Shown here piece after piece: positions 45,525 to 54,282 of a stretch of DNA of 64,000 nucleotides. The position numbers were made by a program, and so were the translations under genes. The notes under the pieces were generated by a model. That model did not search any database and was not told the origin of the DNA. It saw only the letters and a program-made list of their open reading frames with translations. This stretch comes from Salinicola endophyticus (lineage in GTDB: Bacteria; Pseudomonadota; Gammaproteobacteria; Pseudomonadales; Halomonadaceae): the NCBI RefSeq assembly GCF_003206575.1, contig NZ_PZJO01000001.1, forward strand, positions 26,720-90,719, given 5' to 3'. Positions within the stretch are counted from its first letter, which is position 1. Each line of letters begins with the position of its first letter.

Positions 45525-46373
45525 CTAAGTCGCTTCGCCCGCCACCCAACGGGCGAAGGCATCGGCCTGGGGCTCCCCTTCGCGCACCGCATAGACCACC
45601 AGGCGCAGATGGCGGCTCTCGTCGACGATCAGGCTGGTGTGCTCGAAATCGATCTCGCCGAGATCGGGAAGAGCGAGAGCGCGTACGCCCTGGCACGGGG
45701 CATCCACCTCATGCCGGCGCCACCACTGGCGAAACTCGGGTGAGTGCGCGGTGAGTTCGCTGACCAGTTGGCCGATGGCGGGGTCGTCGCCCGCCCGCGC
45801 ATGATCGCGGCGAAAGCTGGAAAGCATGCGCGGTGCCTGGGTCGACCAGTCGGCGATCACCCGGCGCAGGGCGTCGTCGGTGAACAGCATCCAGAGGAGA
45901 TTGCGATACTCGGCCGGCTGGCGCTCGAAGCCGAATACCCGCGCTGCCGCCGGGTTCCAGGCGAGCACGTCCCAGCGCAGATTCATCACGTAGCTCGGCC
46001 GCGTGGTCAGGTCATTCATCAGCCGCGCGACCAGCGGCGGCAGCTGGCACCAGGTGCGCCCCGGCTCGACCGGCGGGCGCTGATGGGTGAGCAGAAACAG
46101 ATGGCGCCGCTCCGCGGCATCCAACTGCAGCGCCCGTGCCAGGCTGTCGAGAAAGGCTGACGACACCCCGATCTCGCGGCCCTGCTCCAACCAGGTGTAC
46201 CAGGTCACGCCGACGCCGGCGAGCGCGGCCACCTCCTCGCGCCGCAGCCCCGGCGTACGCCGGCGCGTCCCTGCCGGCAAGCCCACCGCCTCGGGGGCGA
46301 TGCGCTCACGCCGGGTACGCAGGAATTCCGACAGCGCCGGGCGCGTGCGCGCGAGCTTGCGGGTCTGCGCCAT
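45525..46373 (-). CDS. Helix-turn-helix regulator with MmyB-type ligand-binding domain
   Basis: A 282-residue regulator. The N-terminal XRE-type HTH has TRRRTPGLRREEVAALAGVGVTWYTWLEQGR. From about residue 100 is the PAS-like MmyB domain (LPPLVARLMNDLTTRPSYVMN, then WDVLAWNPAAARVFG). It is divergent from the MFS exporter gene at 46516, a common pairing in which the regulator represses the exporter until it binds a ligand. Confidence 0.9.
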   Translation of the reverse strand: MAQTRKLARTRPALSEFLRTRRERIAPEAVGLPAGTRRRTPGLRREEVAALAGVGVTWYTWLEQGREIGVSSAFLDSLARALQLDAAERRHLFLLTHQRPPVEPGRTWCQLPPLVARLMNDLTTRPSYVMNLRWDVLAWNPAAARVFGFERQPAEYRNLLWMLFTDDALRRVIADWSTQAPRMLSSFRRDHARAGDDPAIGQLVSELTAHSPEFRQWWRRHEVDAPCQGVRALALPDLGEIDFEHTSLIVDESRHLRLVVYAVREGEPQADAFARWVAGEAT

Positions 46374-46515
46374 ACCTCATCCCTCTCGGTGATCGGCGCG
46401 CACCGGCGCCATTGCCTTTAGTAATAGCATAAACGCTTAAATTGTAACCCCTTAAATGACGCCCCACACTCCGCGAACCCTCTGTACACCCACCGAGCGT
46501 TCCTGGAGACAACAC

Positions 46516-47685
46516 ATGGCAACCCCCTCCCACAGCACCACCTATCTGGTGGCCATCGGCGCTTTCGCCCTGGGCATGGCATCCTATGTCACCGCCGGGC
46601 TGATCCCGCTGATCCAGACCGACTTCGCGGTCTCGGTATCGGTCGCCGCTCAACTGGTCACCGCCTTCACCCTGGCCTATGGGCTGGGCTCCCCGCTGTG
46701 TGTCGCGCTGCTGCCCGCGAGGCACCAGCGTGGCGGGCTGTTCGCGATGCTGGGCCTGTTCGTGATCGCCAACGCCGCCAGCGCGCTGGCCACGAGTCTC
46801 ACCCTGCTGATGCTCTGGCGGGTCGTGGCAGGACTGGCGGCGGGCACTTATCTGGCCATCGGCATTGCCGCGGCGGTGGGTGTGGCCCCGGCAGGTGCCC
46901 GCGGCAAGACCATTTCGATCATCATGGGCGGCATGGCGAGCGGCACCGTGCTGGGCGTGCCGCTGGGCCTGGCGCTGGCCGAGCGCTGGGGCTGGCAGGC
47001 GGCACTGTGGACGATCGCCTTGATCGGCCTGGTGGCGCTGGTCGGCCTCGTACTGCGGCTCCCCAAGCTGCCCGAGGCTCGGGCCGTGCCACTGCGTCGG
47101 AAACTCTCCATCCTGAACGATCGGCAGGTGCTCGGCCTGCTCGGCATCTCCCTGCTCGCCGCTATCGCCAGTCTGGGGCTTTACACCTATATCGCACCGC
47201 TGATCGACGCCCATGGTGAGCACTCGGTGGCGATCTATCTGTGGGTGTGGGGTGTCGGCGGCGTGCTCGGCAGCTTTGTGATCGGCACGCTGGTCGACCG
47301 CTTTTCCGGCCCGCGGCTCACCGCTGCGATCATGCTGCTGCTGAGCCTGGCGCTGATCGCGCTGCCACTCTTGCTCGCCGTCTCCCCCTGGCTGGCGCTG
47401 CTCCCCATCGCGCTGTGGGGTGCCGTCGGCTGGGCGCTGCAGGTTCCGCAGAACAGCGAGCTGATGAAAGCCCGTGAGCCCCAGGGGGATGGCAATCTGG
47501 CCGTGGCCTTGAACGAGTCCGCGCTCTATCTCGGCAGCGCGCTCGGCGCCTCGATCGGCGGATTCGCCCTGGCCCTGCACATGCCCGTCGACGCGCTCTC
47601 CTTCGCCGCCGGTCTGGTTGCCCTGCTGGGTCTGGGGCTCAGCCTGTGGCGGCAACGACGAGGCCAGGCCCACGCCATCATGTGA
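46516..47685 (+). CDS. MFS transporter (AraJ/drug efflux type)
   Basis: A 389-residue major facilitator with 12 helices, including LVTAFTLAYGLGSPLCVALLPARHQR at the helix 2-3 loop. It is of the DHA1/AraJ kind that exports sugars, arabinose-like compounds or drugs. ATG 46516 follows CTGGAGAC. Probably repressed by the divergent MmyB-type regulator. A 17-bp stem-loop follows the stop. Confidence 0.9.
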   Translation: MATPSHSTTYLVAIGAFALGMASYVTAGLIPLIQTDFAVSVSVAAQLVTAFTLAYGLGSPLCVALLPARHQRGGLFAMLGLFVIANAASALATSLTLLMLWRVVAGLAAGTYLAIGIAAAVGVAPAGARGKTISIIMGGMASGTVLGVPLGLALAERWGWQAALWTIALIGLVALVGLVLRLPKLPEARAVPLRRKLSILNDRQVLGLLGISLLAAIASLGLYTYIAPLIDAHGEHSVAIYLWVWGVGGVLGSFVIGTLVDRFSGPRLTAAIMLLLSLALIALPLLLAVSPWLALLPIALWGAVGWALQVPQNSELMKAREPQGDGNLAVALNESALYLGSALGASIGGFALALHMPVDALSFAAGLVALLGLGLSLWRQRRGQAHAIM

Positions 47686-47696
47686 CCCGCACCCCA

Positions 47697-47735
47697 CGCC
47701 AGCGAACGGAAGCCGCCCGCTTCTGTTCGTTGGCG
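47697..47735 (+). terminator. Strong stem-loop after the MFS gene
   Basis: A 17-bp stem (47697-47713 with 47719-47735, two G-T pairs) and 5-base loop, 12 bases after the stop. The T-run is missing, so it may terminate weakly or protect the 3' end. Confidence 0.6.
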
Positions 47736-47867
47736 CCGTCGGGCAGCGCAATGGTCTTATTGACAAGACAGACCAGGATATTTATGCGAACGCCGAGGCG
47801 ATACGACCAACGTCGTATTGAAAAGCGCCCTACCAACATCCTGAAAGAAAACTGATTGCGCCGGTAA

Positions 47868-47886
47868 GAATTATTCGCTTTAGCCA
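47868..47886. promoter_or_regulatory. Shared upstream motif GAATTA-N2-CGCTTTAGCCA, copy 1
   Basis: Found 58 bases before the first TctC start. The same 19-base motif, with two differing bases, occurs at 60398-60416 upstream of the TRAP operon. A shorter relative (ATTAATCGCTTTA) lies at 54169 upstream of the hydroxyacid dehydrogenase gene. Candidate common operator. Confidence 0.45.
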
Positions 47887-47943
47887 TGCCAACAACTGCC
47901 TTTAACTGCGCTGACGCCGACCACGCATTCAAGGGCAAAAACC

Positions 47944-48900
47944 ATGAGACTTAAAACAATTGCCATCGCTGCTGCCTTCCTGATATCGGGCGGCATGGCC
48001 TCCACCGCACTGGCGGACTATCCGGAAAAACGCATCGACATGATCGTCGGCTTTGCCGCAGGCGGCGGCACCGATGTCATGGCCCGCACCATCGCCCCCT
48101 ATCTGGAAAAATACCTGGGTAATGACGTCTCGGTAGTGGTCAAGAACATGCCGGGGGCCAGTGGCCAGATCGGCGTGACCGCCGTCGCCGAGGCGGATCC
48201 CGACGGCTATACCCTGGGCACTTATAATCTGCCCGGCGCGATGGCGAGGACACTCGACCGACATGCCGATTACAACGCCGATAGCTTCACTTATCTCGCC
48301 AATATCGTTAACGATCCCAATGTGATCGTGACACCCAAGAACAGCGACATCGACTCCATGGACAAACTGGTCGAGGCGGCCAAGGCACGCGCTGGCGCGG
48401 TGACCGTGGCGATGTCCAGCCTGGGCGGTGACGATCATTTCTTCCTGCAGAAGCTGTCCGATGTCACCGATGCCGATTATACCGTGGTGCCCTTCTCGGG
48501 CTCTGCACCGGCTCGCAGCGCCCTGATGGGTGGCCATGTCACCATGGGCATCATCAACGTTTCCGAGGTGGTCGCCTTCAGAGACGAGCTGAACGTGCTG
48601 GGCATTGCTTCCGAGAAGCGCTCGCCCATGGCCGAGGACATCCCCACCTTCAAGGAGCAGGGGTTCGACCTGGTCAACGGCGCACTGCGCGGCTTCGTTG
48701 CCCCCGCCGGGCTACCGGATGATGTCGAGTCGAAACTGCTCGCGGCGTTTCAGAAGACCTACGACGACCCCGATTTCCAGAAGGCAATGCAGCGCTCCGG
48801 CAACCCGACCGAGCTGGCTCTGGGTGAGCAATTCAAGGCACTCAATGCCGAGCAGCTGGAACTCGCCAAGCGCATCTGGGAAACCCACCCCTGGAAGTGA
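47944..48900 (+). CDS. TTT transporter substrate-binding protein (TctC), system 1
   Basis: A 318-residue periplasmic binding protein of the Bug/TctC family. The signal peptide is residues about 1-22 (cleaved near ALA), then DYPEKRIDMIVGFAAGGGTDVMAR, the classic family start. GAPGxGG reads GASGQIG. It captures a carboxylate for TctA/TctB. A perfect 10-bp hairpin follows in the gap to tctB. It is clearly related to the second TctC at 52169, including the shared C-terminal HPWK. Confidence 0.93.
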   Translation: MRLKTIAIAAAFLISGGMASTALADYPEKRIDMIVGFAAGGGTDVMARTIAPYLEKYLGNDVSVVVKNMPGASGQIGVTAVAEADPDGYTLGTYNLPGAMARTLDRHADYNADSFTYLANIVNDPNVIVTPKNSDIDSMDKLVEAAKARAGAVTVAMSSLGGDDHFFLQKLSDVTDADYTVVPFSGSAPARSALMGGHVTMGIINVSEVVAFRDELNVLGIASEKRSPMAEDIPTFKEQGFDLVNGALRGFVAPAGLPDDVESKLLAAFQKTYDDPDFQKAMQRSGNPTELALGEQFKALNAEQLELAKRIWETHPWK

Positions 48901-48955
48901 TGTTCGCCTTCCCACGCTGAAGTCGTCGTCATGACCCGCGGCGTGAGAGACAAAC

Positions 48956-48985
48956 CACCGCGATGACCTCACCGGCATCGCGGTG
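48956..48985 (+). promoter_or_regulatory. Intercistronic hairpin between tctC and tctB
   Basis: CACCGCGATG at 48956-48965 pairs perfectly with CATCGCGGTG at 48976-48985 around a 10-base loop, with no T-run. Probably raises the binding-protein to membrane-protein ratio. Confidence 0.55.
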
Positions 48986-49045
48986 CACCGAGTGTCACGC
49001 CAGGCCATCGCATCTTCCTCGCTACGCCCTGCCAAGAGACATCGC

Positions 49046-49543
49046 ATGAACAACGCGTCTTCTTCCACCCCTCTCGGCGCCGCCCGTGGCATCGACCCGG
49101 ACTTGATCGCCGGCATCATCATCGTGCTGGGGGCCGGTGCACTGCTGACCCGAACCTCCGACATGCCGGGCATGACCGCGCTGCTGCCGGTCACCATGCT
49201 CTCGGCGCTGATCGTGCTGGGCCTGCTGATGATCGGGCGCTGCCTGCTACGCCGTCGACGTCGCGGCGACCCGGAGGCCACTGCGCCGGCACCGCTGAAG
49301 GTGTTCGACAACGCACGGCGCTTCTTCGGCATCGTCGTCGCCATTGCCGCTTATGTCGCCGGTGTGGCGCTGCTCGGCTTCTACACCACCACGGCGGTGA
49401 TGATTCCGGTGGTGGCCTGGTGTTTCGGCTACCGCAGTCTCAAGGGCGTGCTGCTCGCGGACCTGATCTTTACCGGTGGCATCGCGATCATCTTCGTCGT
49501 GCTGATGGGGCAAGAGCTGCCCACTGAATTCTTCCTGCGTTAA
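49046..49543 (+). CDS. TTT transporter small membrane subunit (TctB), system 1
   Basis: A 165-residue TctB/DUF1468 protein with four helices (DLIAGIIIVLGAGALL first). Between helices 2 and 3 is a basic loop with RRRRRG. It partners TctA in the membrane. It sits 12 bases upstream of tctA. Confidence 0.88.
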   Translation: MNNASSSTPLGAARGIDPDLIAGIIIVLGAGALLTRTSDMPGMTALLPVTMLSALIVLGLLMIGRCLLRRRRRGDPEATAPAPLKVFDNARRFFGIVVAIAAYVAGVALLGFYTTTAVMIPVVAWCFGYRSLKGVLLADLIFTGGIAIIFVVLMGQELPTEFFLR

Positions 49544-49555
49544 CGAGGACACACC

Positions 49556-51064
49556 ATGTACGGCAACCTCATCGACGCGCTACCGGCAGTGCTCTCCCTG
49601 GGCAACCTGGCGGCGGTCGTCATCGGCGTCATTGCCGGTATCTGCGTCGGCGCCCTGCCGGGCCTGAGCGCGACCATGGCGATTTCAGTGCTGATTCCGT
49701 TCACCTTCGGGATGGACCCGCTGGTCGCACTGGGCATGATGGCGGGCATCTACAACGGCGCCATGTACGGCGGTTCGATCCCGGCCGTCCTGCTGCGGAT
49801 TCCGGGCACCCCGGCCGCGGTCGCGACCAGTTTCGACGGCTACCCGATGGCCCAGCAGGGCCGTGGGGGCTACGCCCTGCAGGTCGCCGTGGTCTCCTCG
49901 GCGATCGGCGGCATCGTCTCGGCGCTGGTGCTGATGCTGCTGGCACCGCCGCTGGCCAAGGTGACACTGCTGTTCGGCCCCACCGAGATCTTCTGGGTCG
50001 CGGTGTTCGGCATGTCGGCGATCGTGTTCCTGCTCGGCGGAGACGTGCTCAAGGGCTTGATCAGTGCCGCCTTCGGCGTCTTCGTGTCGCTGGTCGGTGC
50101 CGATACCATCACCGGTGCCGAGCGCTACACCTTCGGCCATCTGGAACTGCTCGACGGCATCAATATCGTGGTCCTGCTGGTGGGCCTCTACGCCCTGCCG
50201 CCCGCCATCGGGCTGCTCGAGGAAGTGCGCGATTTCGATACCCAGAACACCGGGCGTCTGAATACCATCAGCATCTGGAAAGCGATGCCCGGCATGCTGA
50301 AATACTGGAAGACCTGGGTACGCTCTTCGGTGATCGGCGTCTTCGTGGGGATTCTGCCGGGTGCCGGTGGCTCGATGGCCGCCTTCCTCAGCTACAACGA
50401 GGCGCGCCGCGCTTCCAAGAACCCGGAGGAGTGGGGCAAGGGCGAGCCGGAGGGCGTCGCCGCCTCGGAAACCTCCAACAATGCCGACACCGCCGCCGCG
50501 CTGATCCCGGCGCTGACCCTGGGTATCCCCGGCACGGCCGTGGCCGCGGTCATGCTCGGCGGGCTGCTGATCCACGGGCTGCAGCCGGGGCCGATGCTGT
50601 TCCGCGACAATCCGGGAATCGTGTTCGGGTTCATGTGGCAGTTCCTGTTCGCGGCGGTCCTGCTGATCTTCCTCGGCGGTGCCCTGGCGACCAACAGCTT
50701 TGCCCAGGTTCTGCGTCTCCCGCGGCCGCTGCTCGGCGCGATCATCATTGCCCTGGTGTTCATCGGCGTCTACTCGATCAACGGACGCATGTTCGACGTC
50801 TATCTGATGCTCGGCTTCGGCTTGATCGGCTACTTCATGGACAAGTTGAAGTTCCCGCTACCGCCGGTGGTACTGGGCCTGATACTGGGTGGTTTCGCCG
50901 AACAGAACCTGCGTCTGGCGCTGCGTATCGGCGGCGGCGACTGGAGCATTCTCGCCGCCAGCCCGACCGCCAAGATCCTGATCGCGATGATTCTGCTGGT
51001 GGTGCTGGCACCACTGTTCTCGCGCTGGCTGCGCGCCCGCAAGACACACCGGGCCAACGCCTGA
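49556..51064 (+). CDS. TTT transporter large membrane subunit (TctA), system 1
   Basis: A 502-residue TctA permease with about 11-12 helices. It has the family motifs GALPGLSATMAISVLIPFTF, YNGAMYGGSIPAVLLRIPGTP, and later GILPGAGGSMAAFLSY with GVAASETSNNADT. It imports the carboxylate using an ion gradient. Its stop and the amidohydrolase start share one base (TGATG), tying uptake to a catabolic enzyme. Confidence 0.95.
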   Translation: MYGNLIDALPAVLSLGNLAAVVIGVIAGICVGALPGLSATMAISVLIPFTFGMDPLVALGMMAGIYNGAMYGGSIPAVLLRIPGTPAAVATSFDGYPMAQQGRGGYALQVAVVSSAIGGIVSALVLMLLAPPLAKVTLLFGPTEIFWVAVFGMSAIVFLLGGDVLKGLISAAFGVFVSLVGADTITGAERYTFGHLELLDGINIVVLLVGLYALPPAIGLLEEVRDFDTQNTGRLNTISIWKAMPGMLKYWKTWVRSSVIGVFVGILPGAGGSMAAFLSYNEARRASKNPEEWGKGEPEGVAASETSNNADTAAALIPALTLGIPGTAVAAVMLGGLLIHGLQPGPMLFRDNPGIVFGFMWQFLFAAVLLIFLGGALATNSFAQVLRLPRPLLGAIIIALVFIGVYSINGRMFDVYLMLGFGLIGYFMDKLKFPLPPVVLGLILGGFAEQNLRLALRIGGGDWSILAASPTAKILIAMILLVVLAPLFSRWLRARKTHRANA

Positions 51065-52092
51065 TGACGCCCCACGCGCCGATCCGGGAAGCGTGGCTGG
51101 CACTGGCCGATGAGCCGGTGCTGGATCCAGCACAGCCGATTCTCGACGCCCATCACCACCTGTGGGATCGCGACGAGAGCCGCTACCGCAGCGCCGAGTT
51201 CGTCGCCGATGTCGGCACGGGGCACGACGTGCGCGCCAGCCTCTATGTCCAGTGCCGCACCGGCTATCGCCGTTCCGGCCCCGAGTCGCTGCGCCCGCTG
51301 GGCGAGGTCGAGACGATCCTCGACTGGAGCGCGCAGACACCGCACTACCCGGCCGGCATCGTCGCCTTTGCCGACCTGATGAGGGGAAGTGAAGTCCGCG
51401 ACACGCTCGAGGCACTGCTCGCACTGGCACCCGGCCGGGTTCGCGGCATTCGCAATACCACTGCCTTTCATCCCGACCCCGCGGTGCGCTCCAACCCCAA
51501 CCCGGCGCCGGATGGCCTGCTGCGCTCGGAAGCCTTTCGCCGAGGGGCCGCCGAGGTCGCCCGGGCGGGCCTGGTGCTCGACGTCTGGGCCTATCAGACC
51601 CAGCTCCATGAGGTCGAGTCCCTGGCACGCGCCTTACCCGATCTGACCGTGGTGATCGATCACTGCGGCGGCCCCCTTGGCGTCGGCCCGTTCAGCGCCA
51701 GAACGCCCGCCGATGTCGCGGCCTGGCGCCGGGGGGTGAATGCGCTGGCCCGCCTGCCCAACACCCGCATCAAGATCGGCGGCTTCGGCCTTGCCGTCTT
51801 CGGCAACACCTATCACCAGCGGCCGCTGCCACCGCACTCCCGCCAGCTCGCCGCGGACTGGGCGCCCTGGGTCGAGAGTTGCCTGGAAGCCTTCGGGCCG
51901 CAGCGTGCGATGTTCGAGAGCAACTTCCCCGTGGACAAGGGGATGTTCTCCTATGTCGCGCTATGGAATGCCTTCAAGCGTCTCACCCGCGGCGCGAGCC
52001 AGGCAGATAGGGACCAGCTGTTCTGGCGCACTGCCGCCGAGACCTACGGCCTGCACTTCCCGGCATGCAGGGCAGGGACGAGCGACGCCTGA
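51064..52092 (+). CDS. Amidohydrolase family protein (COG3618-type), TTT operon 1
   Basis: A 342-residue TIM-barrel metal-dependent hydrolase: DAHHHLWDRDESRY metal motif at about 28-41, VIDHCGGP and a C-terminal FESNFPVDKG. Such enzymes hydrolyse lactones (for example 2-pyrone-4,6-dicarboxylate, sugar lactones) or amides. It is coupled to TctA and lies before a second TctC, so it probably acts on the imported compound. A different COG3618 member occupies the same place in TTT operon 2. Confidence 0.87.
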   Translation: MTPHAPIREAWLALADEPVLDPAQPILDAHHHLWDRDESRYRSAEFVADVGTGHDVRASLYVQCRTGYRRSGPESLRPLGEVETILDWSAQTPHYPAGIVAFADLMRGSEVRDTLEALLALAPGRVRGIRNTTAFHPDPAVRSNPNPAPDGLLRSEAFRRGAAEVARAGLVLDVWAYQTQLHEVESLARALPDLTVVIDHCGGPLGVGPFSARTPADVAAWRRGVNALARLPNTRIKIGGFGLAVFGNTYHQRPLPPHSRQLAADWAPWVESCLEAFGPQRAMFESNFPVDKGMFSYVALWNAFKRLTRGASQADRDQLFWRTAAETYGLHFPACRAGTSDA

Positions 52093-52168
52093 AGCGCCGA
52101 ACACGCTGCAAGAACCGACGAGAACCGACGAGAAAAACAACGATCACCGCGACACGAGGAGTCACGCC

Positions 52169-53167
52169 ATGTTGAAAACCCTAGATGCCGTCCGCGACGT
52201 CAGCACCCAGGCGACCCGGGCCCTGGCCGCTATCGCCCTGTCGACCCTGGCGCTGGCCGCTTCCAGCCTGCCGGCCTTCGCGGCCTACCCCGACAAGCCG
52301 ATCGAGGTGGTCGTCGGCTACTCCGCCGGCGGCGGCACCGACGTCCTCGCCCGGGTGGTGGGCAAGTATCTGGAGCGGGAGCTGGGCGAGGATGCCAGCG
52401 TCGTGGTCAAGAACCAGCCCGGCGCCGGCGGCCAGATCGGCTTCACCCGTGTCGCCACCGCCAAGGCCGACGGCTACACCCTGGGCACCTTCAATCTGCC
52501 GGCGGCGATGGCCATGACCTACGACCGCAAGGCAGCTTACGACGTCGATAGCTTCGACTATCTCGCCAACGTGGTGCACGACCCCAATACCCTGGTGGTC
52601 AGCAAGCAGTCGCCCTATCACACCCTGGATGACCTGATTGAGGCCGCGCGGGCCGAGCCGGGCAGCCTCAGCGCGGCACTCTCCGCCCTCGGCGGCAACG
52701 ACCACTTCAGCGCCCTGCTGCTGGCCGCCGCCACCGACACCCAATTCAATCTGATTCCGTTCAACGGCGCCTCGATGGCACGTACCGCCCTGCTCGGCGG
52801 CCACGTGGCGGTGGGCACCATGGCCTTGAGCCAGACCATCGGTTTCGACGACGAGCTCCGCGTGCTCGCCGTCCTCGACGACAAACGCTCTCCCTTCGCC
52901 CCCGACGTGCCCACCGCCAAGGAGCAGGGTTACGCCATCGAGATGGGCTCCTATCGCGGCTTCGTCGCACCGAAAGGCCTGCCCAACGAGGTCAAGACCC
53001 GGCTCAGGGCGGCATTCGCGGCGCTGGCCGACAACACGGCGCTGCGCGACGAACTCGCCGCCCAGGGCAATGCCCTGGATATCCGTGTGGGCGATGACTA
53101 TCGCGCGCTGGCCAAGTCCCAGTCGGAAACCGCCAAAGCGCTCTGGCAGCAGCATCCGTGGAAATGA
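52169..53167 (+). CDS. Additional TctC-type substrate-binding protein
   Basis: A 332-residue Bug/TctC protein. It has a long signal peptide ending AFA (residues about 1-37), then AYPDKPIEVVVGYSAGGGTDVLAR and GAGGQIG. It is a close paralogue of the TctC at 47944: same order of motifs, LANVVHDPNTLV against LANIVNDPNVIV, and shared HPWK end. No TctA/B follows, so it most likely serves the TctA/B encoded upstream with a second ligand or as a sensor. Confidence 0.92.
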   Translation: MLKTLDAVRDVSTQATRALAAIALSTLALAASSLPAFAAYPDKPIEVVVGYSAGGGTDVLARVVGKYLERELGEDASVVVKNQPGAGGQIGFTRVATAKADGYTLGTFNLPAAMAMTYDRKAAYDVDSFDYLANVVHDPNTLVVSKQSPYHTLDDLIEAARAEPGSLSAALSALGGNDHFSALLLAAATDTQFNLIPFNGASMARTALLGGHVAVGTMALSQTIGFDDELRVLAVLDDKRSPFAPDVPTAKEQGYAIEMGSYRGFVAPKGLPNEVKTRLRAAFAALADNTALRDELAAQGNALDIRVGDDYRALAKSQSETAKALWQQHPWK

Positions 53168-53199
53168 GAGCGATCGCACCGCCGCCCGCCATGGGGCCA

Positions 53200-54081
53200 T
53201 CACAGGAATACGCCGAACTCGCCGGACAGCTCGGCCAGCTTGTTGTGCATCGCTACCAGCAGCTCGGCCTTGGCCGAATTGGCCCGCTGCACGGTGCCGA
53301 TCTGGCGGTAAACCTGGGGTCGGCCGAATGGCAGCTTGAGCATGTCGCGGCCGTTTTCACGCACCGCGATATCGGGCACCACAGCGGCGCCCAGCCCCGC
53401 TGCCACGCACTCGACGATGGCCGGAATGGTGTCGATCTCGGCGATGTGGGTGACCTTGATGCTCTGGTGGGTCAACTCGTTGTTGATCAGCGCCGCCAGC
53501 GGCACGTCGCTGGCGAAGTGCACGAACGGCAAGCGCTCCAGCAGCTCGCGCACCGGCAGCGCTGGCGTTCCCGGTGGCGCGATGACCACCAGCGGCTCGC
53601 GCAGGAAAGGAGCCCAGGTCAGATTGCGCGACACCCCGGCGTGCTCGGCGACCACGGCCAGATCCAGGCGGCCGGCGTTGACGTCGCTCAGAAGCCCCGA
53701 CGACATGCCCACGCGCAGATCGACGTGGAGCGCAGGAAACTCCTCGCGCAGCGCCACGATGGCACGCGGCAACAGGCCGATGGTGCTGGTGCGCACGGAA
53801 CCGATGCTGAGCGTGCTGGAGACGCTGCTGCCCTTGATCGAAGCCCGGGTCTCCTCGACCAGCCCGAGGACCTTGCGCGCGGTTTCGAGCAGCTGGAGGC
53901 CATGCAGATTGAGGCTGGGGGGGCGCGTCTCACGATTGAAAAGCTGGGTGTCGAGCTCCTGCTCGAGCGCCAGGATCTGCTGGCTGACGGCCGAAGGCGT
54001 CAGGCTCACCTCGCGCGCGGCGCCGGCAAAGGTACCGTGCTCGGCAATGGCGATCAGCGTGCGTAACTGGCGAGTGTCCAC
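53200..54081 (-). CDS. LysR family transcriptional regulator
   Basis: A 293-residue LysR regulator: VDTRQLRTLIAIAEHGTFAG, then LTPSAVSQQILALEQELD. The GTG at 54081 has GGAGGT 4 bases upstream and gives the usual N-terminus; the open extension to 54156 looks spurious. It is convergent with the end of TTT operon 1 and divergent from the hydroxyacid dehydrogenase gene at 54283, and may control either or both. Confidence 0.9.
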   Translation of the reverse strand: MDTRQLRTLIAIAEHGTFAGAAREVSLTPSAVSQQILALEQELDTQLFNRETRPPSLNLHGLQLLETARKVLGLVEETRASIKGSSVSSTLSIGSVRTSTIGLLPRAIVALREEFPALHVDLRVGMSSGLLSDVNAGRLDLAVVAEHAGVSRNLTWAPFLREPLVVIAPPGTPALPVRELLERLPFVHFASDVPLAALINNELTHQSIKVTHIAEIDTIPAIVECVAAGLGAAVVPDIAVRENGRDMLKLPFGRPQVYRQIGTVQRANSAKAELLVAMHNKLAELSGEFGVFL

Positions 54082-54282
54082 GGGCACCTCCACGGGTCGG
54101 GGTTGAGACGGTGTGGCGCGGTCGGCGTGCGCCCTTGCCATTAAGATTTGCTTCACTTATTGCCAAATATTAATCGCTTTAATACAGCAAAACTAGCTGT
54201 ATTCTGAGCAAAACATCCACACCGATCAGCACCATCGCTACGACGCGATCACCGCTGCAACGACATCTGGGAGAGACCCGCG
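54082..54282. promoter_or_regulatory. Divergent promoter region with ATTAATCGCTTTA element
   Basis: Spacer between the divergent LysR and hydroxyacid dehydrogenase genes. AT-rich at about 54150-54210. ATTAATCGCTTTA at 54169-54181 resembles the core of the motif upstream of tctC-1 and dctP. Confidence 0.4.

Noticed and set aside
46306-47766. Minus-strand open frame of 486 codons across the MFS gene
   Set aside because: Antisense to a 12-helix MFS protein; its product is Gln/Gly/His-rich low-complexity, typical of a shadow frame.
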